In this document: in pieces, positions 31,837-42,131 of the stretch
Layout: each line of letters starts with the position of its first letter
Numbering within the stretch: the stretch's first letter is position 1
Source: Ascochyta rabiei
Taxonomy: Eukaryota; Ascomycota; Dothideomycetes; Pleosporales; Didymellaceae
DNA: 64,000 bases
NCBI RefSeq assembly: GCF_004011695.2
Contig: NC_082409.1
Span: 806,001 to 870,000 of the forward strand
Direction: 5' to 3'
The notes under the pieces: model-generated
What the model was told of the DNA's origin: nothing
Seen by the model: the letters and a program-made list of their open reading frames with translations, nothing else
Database searches by the model: none
Position numbers and translations under genes: made by a program

Positions 31837-34644
31837 TCAAAGTCTCAGTCTAGCAGTAGAGTTTCCGCCGATGGAAGAAACGTCGGGTGCTCCCACCAAG
31901 GCCAGGTTCTCAATACCTGCGACACCGTAGAGAGCAGCAGCGTTCGTGCTGATCCACTTGGCCTCATCAACCGGAATCAAAACATCGCTGCCGTCAAAGC
32001 GCTCCGTTTTCCAGGGTGCATTAGGCGCAAGACCATCCTTGCTACCATCGCCGAGGTATTCAGACCACACGCGCGGCACGAGAGTGGCATTGTTGCGCTT
32101 GTTGGCGACGTAGGCAGTGAAGCGGGAGTGGCCCTGCTTAAGGTTCAAGTTGCCAAAATCTTTGCCATACCTAGCTGCCTGCTCGGCCTTTGGAGCACCG
32201 TAGTAGTAGCAGTAGTCAAGGAAGGCGTCGAGGAAAGGTTGAGTGGTGTTCCTAGCTTCAGGACCGAAGTGCTCGATCAGCTGGTCGATGGTTTCAAGAA
32301 CACCGAAAACGCCAGACAAGTGAGAGACGGTGATGTTGCCAGCGTTACTGGGGTCCGTGGGTGGCGGCGCCCAGGCGCCCGTGTAAGAGTTGTACAGAGC
32401 TTCGCCGGTGACAAAGCCGTTCTTCAGCTGGGGATATGTCTTCAAGGCTTCGATAAGCTTGTCACGAGCCTGCTCCCAGTTTGGACCGCGGCGTTCCCAC
32501 TCAATCAGGTAGGCTTGCGCAAGACCCGCCCAGTCTGTACCGAAGTTGAGGTAGAGTGCCTCAGGATCAGGTTTGTAGACGACATTTGCAGCGCGGACCT
32601 TACGGCGAGCATCGACGAGCACGAATGCCTTCTCCACCTGCTGGACCTCACGGACAAGATCGCCAGTGCGCTCATCACCGCCAGAGATGTAGAAGAAGGT
32701 CTTCCTGTATACAGGTGTAGAGATACGAGCCTGCTTAGCACTATCGGCCCAGTGCTGAACACCGTGCCTCGTACCAAGACCCGTGAAATTTCCAAGATGG
32801 TACGAGTCCACCTCACCACCGTGCCTAGCTTGGTCGTGGGCAAGACGGTATGCGCCGGCGTCACCGGTACGCAGGAAGTGGCCCCAGAAAAACAGGTCGG
32901 GCGAAAGCTCCGAGTTGTCCCAAGCGTAGCCACCGATGTCGTAACGCCATTGGTGACGATCATCGTCGTAGGTATGAATAATGTCACCATGGTCCCAGAA
33001 TCCGTACCATCGGCGCTGCTCGACCTGATTTTCGTAGAATTTAATCAAGAACTCCATGTGGCTTTCGACTGTCTGAGCTTGCGCGGAGTCTTTTGGCGAC
33101 CCTGGGACGTCCCAGTACCCACCGATGGCTTTTGTGTCGCGAAGGTGTGCAGGCTCGGGGATCAAAACAGGAGGGTTGTTGGTGTGATTTGTGAGCGTTG
33201 AGAGGTGGTCAGCTGATGGGGTACTAGCAAACGCATACAGGAAGAGCTCGTTCGTGCGTCCTACACCGTAGGGTGTGTTGTAGCCACCTTCGTAGTCTTC
33301 GTATGTAATCTCAAGAGCATCCACCTGTTTGGCGTACGTATCCTGACCAAGACCGTCATGGTAAGGTCTGACGTCCAGAGGCTCAGCTTGAGGGCTGTAC
33401 AGCCACAGTGTGACCGATCCAGTATCAGTGGCAGCATTAGAGATATCCAGACTAGTAGGATATTTCTTCCAGAAGTCACGGAGGCCGAGAGCAAGACCGC
33501 CAACAGAAGAACCCCCAAGGTAGGCGAGTCCGCCAGAGCGAGTACCTCCAGGGATAGTAACCCAACTTTGTCCAGCCTTGGTACGCTTCTTAAGGTTGAA
33601 TCCATCAGGCGAAAGCTGAGTAAGCCTGTAGTCGCTCCAGGTGGGGATCCATTGCAGACGGGATGTGACCCTCTGGTCCCAAGTGGCCTTGTCGGCTGTC
33701 TCAGTGCCGCTGAACTGAGCTGACCTGACAGCAGCACCAGGATCACGACGTAGACCAGTTATGCCTTGGATAGCCTCATGTAACAACCCTCCGTCAACAC
33801 CGGCAATGCGAACGTGGCGGTTGTAGTGTTCCTCCTCAGCAAGTGGCACATCGAAGCGTACACCAAGGCCCGAGATGAAGTCGCTCTTAGCTTCGCCATC
33901 GTAGATGATGGTGTGAATGATACGAATGGCTTCCGAGTTGGCATAAAGATAGAATCGTACTGTGAATGGAAGCCAATCTGCGTGCGATGACTCTCCGTCG
34001 ACGGTGTGGATACCCTGAACGGTCACCAAAGCACGTGCAGAATTTTCTTCCGATACAGTAGTGTTATGGATCTTGCTGGCGAAGCTGAAGTAGTCGATGC
34101 CGGTTGGCTTGCCATCCTCGTCGTCGTCGGGCGTGCCACTTTGCGACCTCAAAATCAATCGGCCGTTGTTGCCGACGACCTTGCCGCCGGATTCGATAGA
34201 AGAAACCAATACGTCCCCAGATTTGGGAAACGTAGCCGTGACGTTACCGGTGTTGACAACAATATCATCTCCAGACTCGCTAACTTGCACGCCGCTGGTG
34301 CTGTTGCTGCTCTGGCGTCTTAGACTGGGGAAGGTAGCATTCCCTGGACCAGATGCGGTGATAGTGTACTCGTCAGCAGGGGAATCTGTGGCACCTAGAG
34401 CATGTCCAGTCCATTTGAGTGAGCCATCTGGCCAGTATGCGGTAACCCAAGACTGCAGCTGCGCATCGTCTGAAGCTGTGAAGGTTGTGGCATTGGCCAA
34501 GTGCTGGCCACGGGGCCATGGCAGACCAAAAGTGACGCCACCAAGGTAGTCGGGAGTTCCCTCAAGCCATTTAACCTTGACTGAATCGGTCTGTGCGACT
34601 GCGCATATGAGGAGGCCGCAAAGACCAAGTGCAGTCTTCAACAT
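31837..34644 (-). CDS. Secreted exo-rhamnogalacturonan lyase-like protein (PL26 type)
   Basis: 935 aa, single exon, ATG at 34644-34642. Residues 1-17 are a signal peptide (MLKTALGLCGLLICAVA). The N-terminal third is a beta-sandwich (VKVKWLEGTPDYLGGVTFGL, PWPRGQH, YWPDGSLKWTGHALG). A middle region carries YLGGSSVGGLALGLRDFWKK and YDDDRHQWRYDIGGYAWDNS. The helical barrel-like C-terminal part carries GGEVDSYHLGNFTGLGTRHG and HWADSAKQ. The three-part layout and length of about 900 match the PL26 family, known from the Penicillium chrysogenum exo-rhamnogalacturonan lyase and annotated as PcRGLX/YetA-like. The known member cuts the rhamnogalacturonan-I backbone from its end by beta-elimination. I did not map catalytic residues. 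Many NxS/T sites fit secretion. A 482-codon frame on the opposite strand is a shadow. Confidence 0.85.
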   Translation of the reverse strand: MLKTALGLCGLLICAVAQTDSVKVKWLEGTPDYLGGVTFGLPWPRGQHLANATTFTASDDAQLQSWVTAYWPDGSLKWTGHALGATDSPADEYTITASGPGNATFPSLRRQSSNSTSGVQVSESGDDIVVNTGNVTATFPKSGDVLVSSIESGGKVVGNNGRLILRSQSGTPDDDEDGKPTGIDYFSFASKIHNTTVSEENSARALVTVQGIHTVDGESSHADWLPFTVRFYLYANSEAIRIIHTIIYDGEAKSDFISGLGVRFDVPLAEEEHYNRHVRIAGVDGGLLHEAIQGITGLRRDPGAAVRSAQFSGTETADKATWDQRVTSRLQWIPTWSDYRLTQLSPDGFNLKKRTKAGQSWVTIPGGTRSGGLAYLGGSSVGGLALGLRDFWKKYPTSLDISNAATDTGSVTLWLYSPQAEPLDVRPYHDGLGQDTYAKQVDALEITYEDYEGGYNTPYGVGRTNELFLYAFASTPSADHLSTLTNHTNNPPVLIPEPAHLRDTKAIGGYWDVPGSPKDSAQAQTVESHMEFLIKFYENQVEQRRWYGFWDHGDIIHTYDDDRHQWRYDIGGYAWDNSELSPDLFFWGHFLRTGDAGAYRLAHDQARHGGEVDSYHLGNFTGLGTRHGVQHWADSAKQARISTPVYRKTFFYISGGDERTGDLVREVQQVEKAFVLVDARRKVRAANVVYKPDPEALYLNFGTDWAGLAQAYLIEWERRGPNWEQARDKLIEALKTYPQLKNGFVTGEALYNSYTGAWAPPPTDPSNAGNITVSHLSGVFGVLETIDQLIEHFGPEARNTTQPFLDAFLDYCYYYGAPKAEQAARYGKDFGNLNLKQGHSRFTAYVANKRNNATLVPRVWSEYLGDGSKDGLAPNAPWKTERFDGSDVLIPVDEAKWISTNAAALYGVAGIENLALVGAPDVSSIGGNSTARLRL

Positions 34645-35535
34645 GTTGGAAGGAGTGGAAGAGCCGCAAAATCAAGTCCTGAGGGTTCAAAGAGCATTCA
34701 CGATACAATTTGTACCTGCATCGCGTGCCGCCGGTCCGGTGTCGGGTTTATTGAAAAGGCATGTCGCCATCGTGTATCATCGCAATCTCCGGTAGACCAA
34801 GTCGTTTATGGTAGACGTGCCGCCAAATTTCTGGTCACGCAAGACTACACCCACAGAGCGTGATGCAAGCGACACAAAAGTCCAGAAGGGGTATTGCGTG
34901 TGCTGCAGGGGAAAAGCCGTTTTGGTCAACTTTGAAGAGTATTTGCGGAGGCGGGAGTGGATCTGCAGGTTCGTGGTGGCGGGGGAGTTTCTCCGCAGTT
35001 GTTTTCGGGCCAACGCCAGCCGAAATGCTCACCAATTGGGGCCTTATGCTCGGAAGAAGATCGTCTAATCAGCAAAACTTAGCAACGACAGGAAATAGCC
35101 GAGGACCGTGCCAAGGGAAACAAGACAATAGCTCCATGGTATGTTATTGGGGATTCCGTTTCAGCGAAGCTGCATAGATGCTCGATAGGAGCAGGCGCCT
35201 CTGCATTTCGTTGTCCCGATTCTCAACGCCAACCCACCATCTGCGCGCAGCTCTCCCTACACTAACCGCGCCCGCAGCAGTCTCTTTTCTTCGCTTTCTA
35301 CCTTTTGTTGGTACTGATCTAGTCAAGCCTCAAGCGTGGCTGGATGGGTGTTGATATGCGACTAGAGTCAAGAAGTGCGCATCGATTTGTGTGATTCAGC
35401 GATTCACACAGGTGCTTGCAGCCATAAAAAGACATCAGCTTTGTGCGAGGTAAACTACTTTGGCGGCAATGAAGGCAATGAAGCTCATCTAGTTAGAGTA
35501 GTTCCTTTCTGTGTAAGCCACAGTGATTGCTCAGG
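34645..35535. promoter_or_regulatory. Upstream region of the PL26-type gene
   Basis: About 890 bp between the PL26 start and the 3' end of the broken regulator. No coding signal or recognised motif. Confidence 0.4.
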
Positions 35536-36829
35536 TCAACGAAGACGGCGTTTCTGCTTGCATAATTTCCATGGCCAGTCCATCCAATCGCTCCAGTATG
35601 GGCCTAGGCAATGGTCTACGGCTTGGACTATGCTCCTGCCGCAACCTTCCATCCACCAATAGTGATTCAATTTGTGAATCAAAGCTCCAAAATAAGCGAA
35701 TATGATCATCGCTGGTGGCTGTCTCTGCCGTAGAAGGGTAAAATAAGCTTCAGGCAAGAGCGATATCCAGATGAAGGGCCCCGACCAAGGGCCGTGATTT
35801 GCTTTCTGCGGACTGTCTTCTTGCCAAGTGCTGGATTGCTCTAGCCACATGTTGCATTGCCGTAACGCGAGGGTTGTCTGGTCGTAGGTGTCGGAATGTT
35901 CGCTGTCATTGTCCGGTTTGGTCCAGATCTCTGCGATCCGGCTGATGCGCCGGTCATCAACGTCGTGCTCCGTTCCAGGACGCAATTCCATCTACTTGGC
36001 GATGTCAAGCAAAGAGCTCAAAGGGCCTACACCGACCTGCTCCCGGACTCGCCCTATGACTGATCCCAAGCCGCGGATCAAAGGGATCCATAAAGCACCC
36101 AGAACTTGGGGCATGTCAGTGGTAACACTTGTGCTGGTCTGTTGGTCGTTGTACAGTGGACCAAAAGAAATGAAAACGTAGAAGAAGGTCAGCACAGCAT
36201 TTGCGAACTCAGCGTTGGCTAAATCTGGCTCAGTATTGTTCTGTAAGCTTTCTATAAGCCCTTTGATTGCTTGACTATGGTGTTGGCCAGCGACTAGCAT
36301 GGCTAAACGTCGATTACCAGGGTCCAGATAGGCGCGATGCAAGGCTGCAAGGCTGAGGATTCGACTCATTAGAGCGCTATTCTTGAAAGCAAATTGGGGG
36401 AACGCCGATTGCCAAATATGATCCACAGATGGCGATTGGACGATGTTTGGGCTGGTGATCGTGGTCCAGTGGTGGAGCAGCGCCAGGTCGCTGAGCGTGA
36501 AAAGAGAGGCATGCCCGACATTGCTCTGATAGTTTGTGGGGTAAAAATATCTTGAGGTGGTCTTTTGCTGTAACGCGGTTGTAGGTGGGATGATTGTGCT
36601 CACCGGTGAGTCTGTGGTGGATCTTGCTCTTGCAGGAGCTTTCGAAGAAGAGATACAAGTCACAAAATGCCGTGTACAGTGAGCGCACAACGGCTTCTCT
36701 TCGCCACACTTGATACAGTATTAGGTCGAACTCCGAAACTGAGGTACGTAACTGTACCTTGATACGTCGTCGCTTGCATTCGTCACATCCCGATCGTGAC
36801 TTGCGATGTGCTCGCCGAGTCTGACCCAT
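35536..36829 (-). pseudogene. Zn2Cys6 transcription factor (Upc2-like group) interrupted by a TAG
   Basis: Exons 36829-36758 and 36708-35536 (intron 49 nt). Splicing produces a perfect Zn2Cys6 cluster: CDECKRRRIKC followed by GEEKPLCAHC and TRHFVTC (spacing C-x2-C-x6-C-x6-C-x2-C-x6-C), preceded by basic RRAHRKSRSG. The regulatory domain (LFTLSDLALLHHWTTI, LMSRILSLAALHRAYLDPGN) is typical of the sterol-uptake/aflatoxin-regulator-like fungal family. The frame runs 262 codons to TAG at 35994-35992 and then stays open another 151 codons in the same frame (MELRPGTEHDVDDRRISRI...). Relatives continue through this point, and a TGG (Trp) codon is the likely ancestor. Either a recent pseudogene, a truncated 262-aa regulator with intact DNA-binding domain, or a readthrough candidate. 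Confidence 0.8.
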
Positions 36830-37094
36830 TGTGGGCTAGCGCGCTCACACATGTAGGCATCAGAACTCAATAATTGTGCCTGTTAGGATCACGTTGATCA
36901 TTGCGGCGGGAGTGGTGTAGAAGGGAAAGCTCGGAATCCGATTGCTCTGTGGTGTTCAGAAACGAAGTACGTCCCCTGTTCGGCGCTGAACTACTTAGTG
37001 TCCACCTCTGGTGCGCTGGAGAAAATCTCGGTGTCACTGAACTCTCTCCTGTTTCTCAAAAATTGTTCATAGCACGCCAAATTGGACCACTCTC
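36830..37094. other. Intergenic spacer
   Basis: 265 bp between the regulator start and the 3' end of the RTA1-like pseudogene, both on the minus strand. Nothing recognised. Confidence 0.4.
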
Positions 37095-38010
37095 CTACTT
37101 CTGGAGACCTCGTACCTGCTCCCTTCGATACAGATCGATGACGCTTTCGATCTTCCCTAGTCTTGAGAACCTTCCAACACCAAAGACTTTCGCCGCGTAC
37201 ACAAAGTGCATCATGCTCTGTACCACCAACATAGGCGCTGCATCGAAGATGTAGATGAATATCTCGTGGCTAACGAGGTAGCCACTGTGTCCTTGCGCGA
37301 ATTCGATGACGTGAAAGATGCACCGAAGGATGATGATGACTGCAGCAAGCACTACCATCTTCAATAGCTGGTCCCACGTGTGCTTACCATACTGAAGGAT
37401 GGCATATTGCTTTGATGACTTCGACATGCGTTGCCAGAATACTAGCGATATGCAGAGGAAGAACCCGAGGAAGAACCCGAGGAAGAGCAGCTGAACAAAG
37501 AGACCGAGCAGCATAATTATCTGCCCCATGTCCGCCGTACTGGCTTGAGCCATCATACCGCCGCCACCAGCTTACATGAAGAAAGACATCACGTCTCCGC
37601 AGACAAATATCTTAGTCACACGTGTCGGACGGGTCATTGAGGCTTCGGCGGCGTTGACAAAAACGATGAGTCGGCCATAGATCATGTATATCGTAGCGGC
37701 GTAAAGCGATGGAGGTAGGATGATAAACAAGGACTGCCTTATGTATGGTCCCAGAGCGGCTGGAGATCCTGCAGAAAAGAAGCGGAAAATATATCAGGCC
37801 GTCATCACTAGCATGAGTTAGTATGTGGTCATTGAGTTGGTCCAGACGCGGCTCACTCAAGGCTCCAACGACCAAAGAGGTGTAGAACCAAGCTCTTGAC
37901 CCCAGCAGTTGGAACATGTGGTATGCGGCACTGGGTCCGAACAGTCCGGCTGCAATCAAGCAGGCCGGCTTGCTTGGAGTGTAAGCGTAAAGGCCATTAT
38001 CGCCCGCCAT
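37095..38010 (-). pseudogene. RTA1-like lipid-translocating membrane protein pseudogene
   Basis: ATG at 38010-38008 (MAGDNGLYAYTPSKPACLIA). Exon 1 ends at 37857; a 49-nt intron with a TACTAAC branch point (37808-37856) leads into exon 2. Seven hydrophobic segments match the RTA1 family (LGPYIRQSLFIILPPSLYAA, TIYMIYGRL, LVSHEIFIYIFDAAPML). Two in-frame stops occur: TGA at 37796-37794, where relatives have Gly before Tyr, and TAA at 37574-37572. The second replaces the Gln of the family signature DxxSxxxQxxGG (here DVMSFFM-stop-AGGGG). A longer alternative intron using the acceptor CTGCAG near 37768 could skip the TGA but not the TAA. A 12-bp tandem duplication gives FLGFFLGFFL. RTA1 proteins are linked to lipid or toxic-compound efflux; this copy is probably dead. 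Confidence 0.85.
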
Positions 38011-39823
38011 TACGGAAGTCTGGAGGTATGCAAGCGACCGAAAGTGTAAGGGAAAGGGATCCAAAAAGAGAGGGTGGATATTGATCAAAGCGCTGTTTGA
38101 GTACGGAAAGAACGATTAAGGAGGTGAAATTAGAATGGCAAGATGATTCCCAGCGGCCGATGCTATCTACTTATCCAAAGCCACACCACGGCCTAGTTGA
38201 AGCAAGACAAGAAGCCACTGTAGTGCTTGTGTGCCCCACAACAATACGTTTGTATGTGCTATACGACCAACGCACTGGCCTAGTCTCGGAGCACAGCCAC
38301 GCACTTGTCAGACGATACCCCTTAAATTCCACTCATCAGGTTGGACGCTCGCAGCAGCAGTATTCTGGCTTCCGTAAACCCTATGCACGATGGTATCCAG
38401 CTGTGGGGCTAAGCCTGAAAGGGCACCTGTCGCAGCCAAAAAGGTAGTATTTGTACGCACACTTACTCGTCTTCTTAGCTGCGTTATACAGGCCTATTCT
38501 CTGCCGCGACAGCACCGGAATAGAATCAGCACTACACAGGAGCTTGGCCCATGCAAAGCACCCCTTTAATCCAGATACGTTATAGAACGCTATGCCGAAT
38601 ACTAATGATGTGCGGCAGCGAGATCTGCAAACTACGTTCTTAGTCCTCCATGTACTTCTTCGGAAACAACTTTTATCTTGCCATGGACCCTCGCCTCCTC
38701 GGCTCCCTTGGGTGTCATTGATATTGGATGAACCTTCTGCCTAGGAAGACGAGATGAAAACATTATGTCACGAGGATGTTGGTCGGTCAGTAGATCAGGA
38801 TCACAGGCTAGGCTTGGGACCGGCCTCTTGACCTCATCAGCGAGAAAGGAGGCAGCAGCATCTCATGGCTCGGTAACACGATCCATAATATGCACAAGGA
38901 TTGAGAAGGCGCTGCGTCCTGGTATAGATTACCACTGTACGCTGAAACATCAGAAATCGTCACAGGTTACTGACCGTTCCATATCTCATCACCTGAGTCC
39001 TATATGGTCGAGATAATGCAGACTAGCCCGGCACCCAACCCTGATAGAGAAGAATGCAGAAGCCTGCAGATTCAAAAAATGATCCCAGGGCAAACGCCGC
39101 CAGCACTATGAGCATAGGAGCCAACTGCCCGGGAACCAGCGCGGCACGACACTTATTTCGAATGCCCCATTGTAGCGACGTCGAACAACAGCCAGCTTTT
39201 CGCGACCACAAGATGCGGCCTTGAACAGAAAACTTTCAAGTCAGCTACAGCTGGGCCATGCTTCGTGCGCGACAGTTTGATGCTAACAGTCATAGTTTTC
39301 ACTCTACACTGACATATCCAGTCGAGAATCGTCCAATTTCTGCATCGTCCGAAAAGCGCCGACGTACCTGTGCAACAAAATCAGCACATACAGCCTCTCA
39401 TGGGCGTACTCTTTCCAACTTCAAAGAAGTCATCGTGCCATTTCTACCCAGACATGAGGGACACCGCTCAGCGTTAATGGCTCGTATATTGCGCCGCTAC
39501 GCTGGTACACGTAAGCCCAATTGCTTCGCCGCAACGTAAAGAGTCTCCCGTCTTATGGTGGAATTTTCTGATTGGTTGGTTTGCTTTCCCCAGGGGTCAC
39601 CCTGTGGACGTGAGCGGTGAACTTGCTAGAGATGACGAACGAAAAGGAAATGGGCTTACCTAGACCCTCACTGTGCCGTTGCGATTCCCGGTCGAAGAAA
39701 TGCTACAGCAAGGACTTTTATTGAAGTCAATCTAAGAGGCTCTGTGCCGGATCGCATCGACTGTGATCATAACTGATCATCATTCCTCGTCTTTGCTAGT
39801 ACCAACCTTTGCGATTGAGTAAC
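38011..39823. other. Gene-poor intergenic region
   Basis: 1.8 kb between the RTA1-like pseudogene and the NAD+ synthetase homologue. Frames up to 116 codons start with non-ATG codons or show no similarity. No repeat recognised. Confidence 0.45.
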
Positions 39824-42131
39824 ATGTCTCAACAAGTAATTGTAGCGTCCTGTTCGCTCAATCAGTGGGCACTCGATTGGGAGGGAAACCTGGCTCGTAT
39901 AAAGGCAAGCATCCAGGAGGCTAAAGCCCGCAGGGCAAGCGTTCGTGTTGGATCTGAGCTCGAGGTGAACAAAAGATGCTTCTTCTTCTGCCACGGTTTT
40001 TCGCATGTTCTCAGGAAAGGTACTAACGAAGACTAGATATGTGGCTACGGCTGCTTGGACCACTTTCTAGAGGACGACATCTACACAAATTCCTGGCATA
40101 TGCTCCTCGAGATTCTCGGTGATGAGACCTGCAACGAGGTACTTCTTGACATCGGTATGCCGGTGAAGCATGGCAAGCAACGCCTTAATTGGTGAATGAA
40201 ACTCACAGAATTTGACAACTCACACTGACCTTGGGTCAGCCGTATCATAGCGCTCAATGGCAAGATCATCCTGATACGTCCCAAGCTATGGCTTGCAAAC
40301 GAAGGCAATTACAACGAGACGCGTTACTTTCACGCGTGGAGTATGAGAAATTCAGTCTCTCAAGTCCAGCAAGATTGCTGACAAAGATGCAGGCACGCCC
40401 AGCTACCTCGAGGAATATCACTTGCCTCCGCAAGTGGCAGCCGCCCTCGGTTACAGAACAGTCCCGCTCGGAGATGCCATTGTGTCAACTCGAGATGCGG
40501 CGATGTACAGCGAAGACCTCCTCACACCTGGTTCGCAGCACTATGAATTAGTTCAAAATGGCGTTGACATCTTCACTGTATCAGCTGCTTTCCAGCAGAG
40601 CGTTGGCAAAACATCTGCTCTACTCCAGCATATGCAACAATTGGTGAAAGAGAGTGGAGGAATCATCATATATTCCAACCAGAAGGGTTGTGACGGAGAC
40701 CGGTTCTACTATGGCGGCAAAGCCACTGTTATGGTCAATGGCACGATTGCGGCGCAGGGACTGCAGTTTACCCTGAACGATGTGGAAGTAGTGACAGCCA
40801 GAGTCGACTTGAACCAAGTCCGATGCTACCGTCAGGACGTTGGACGACTGGGTGGAACCCCGTCCAAAGGTCCAGCTTACGAGCGCATTAAGGTGGACTT
40901 TAGCCTTTCGAGGTCGAACGCTGGCGCCAACGATAGTGGTCGTCATGTTACACGTCAACCCCTACGAACACACAGCCCCGAAGAAGAGCTCGTCTTGGGG
41001 CCAGCATGCTGGCTTTGGGATATGCTCCGGCGTAGCAAAGCAGCAGGCTTTCTTTGCCCTCTCAGTGGAGGCATCGACTCATGTTCAACGGCAACTCTGG
41101 TCTATGGTATGTGTCGAGTCGTCATGGCCGCAGTTCAGGAAGCAAACGAGCAGGTTGCAGCAGACTTGAAACGCATCATCAGGTATCCGCAAACCGAGGA
41201 CGGTTGGCTCCCATCTACACCTGAAGAGCTGTGCAACTGCATCCTCCACACCATGTACATGGGTGTCACTGCTCACTCATCGGCCGAGACACGCTCCCGT
41301 GCGCAACGACTTGCCGACAACATCGGCGCGTACCACTTCGATATGAGTATCGATGGTTTGTTCGAGGCGCAGAAGAAACTGCTTGGACAGTTCACGAATT
41401 ATGAGCCCAAGTTCAGCATTTACGGAGGCAGCAAGGCGGAGAACCTGGCTCTCCACAACATCCAAGCCCGCGGGCGTATGGTGACGGCATACTACTTCGC
41501 TCAGATGTTGCCGACGATTCGAAAGAGGCAAGGAGGTGGTGCACTCCTTGTTCTGGGCTCTGTCAACCTAGAGGAGTGCCTGCGGGGCAACGTGACAAAA
41601 CACGACTGCAGTTCCGCTGACTTGAGCGCCACAGGGGGTATGTCTAAGCTGGATATCAGACGCTTAATCCGCTGGGCACAGACATCCTTCTCCCTTCCTG
41701 TCCTTGGTGAGTTCCTCGATGCACCGCCAACTGGTGAGCTCGAGCCTAGAAGGTCCCACCGCGTCGAGTCGGACGAAAAAGATATGGGCATGACATATGA
41801 GGAAATATTCACTATGGCGAAGCTACGGAAGGAGGAGCGAATGGGTCCCGTCGCTATGTTCGAGCGGATGCTGATCGAATGGCGTGACGAGAAGAGTCCA
41901 GAAGAAACTGCAGTCTTGGTGAAGAGGTTCCATCATTTCTATGCCATCAACCGACACAAAATGACGACTATGACACCTGCATATCACACCGCGGAGTACA
42001 GCGCAGAGGACCCAAGACCATTCCTGTACCCTGAGTTCCAGAGCAGCCTGGATTGCAAGCGCATCGACCTGATGGTTTACGACATTGAAGGGAAGAGAGA
42101 AATGCGAAAAGGCTTGGCATTACGGCCTTAG
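39824..42131 (+). CDS. Glutamine-dependent NAD+ synthetase homologue with altered glutaminase site
   Basis: Predicted 711 aa, close to the 714 of yeast Qns1. Four exons: 39824-39964, 40037-40191, 40240-40340 and 40393-42131; introns of 72, 48 and 52 nt. The family makes NAD+ from deamido-NAD+ using ATP and ammonia released from glutamine by an N-terminal nitrilase domain. Two residues of that triad are present, Glu45 (GSELEICGYG) and Lys114 (LIRPK). The usual catalytic Cys block CEELW/F-TP reads SEDLLTP, so Ser172 (AGC at 40509-40511) replaces Cys, with three residues missing just before it. The usual SGSHHELRK segment is also changed ([10 protein letters not shown]). The synthetase half keeps the P-loop [28 protein letters not shown] and HDCSSAD. 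No frame break, so the gene is probably expressed, as an ammonia-dependent synthetase or a regulator. The housekeeping copy should be elsewhere. Confidence 0.88.

Noticed and set aside
31753..33201. 482-codon open frame on the plus strand
   Set aside because: It lies wholly opposite the PL26-type gene, has no recognisable domain and no signal peptide; it is a codon-bias shadow.
40341..40392. Apparent frameshift in the NAD+ synthetase homologue
   Set aside because: Explained by a 52-nt GT-AG intron with a CTGAC branch point; splicing restores the frame, so the gene is not a pseudogene at this point.
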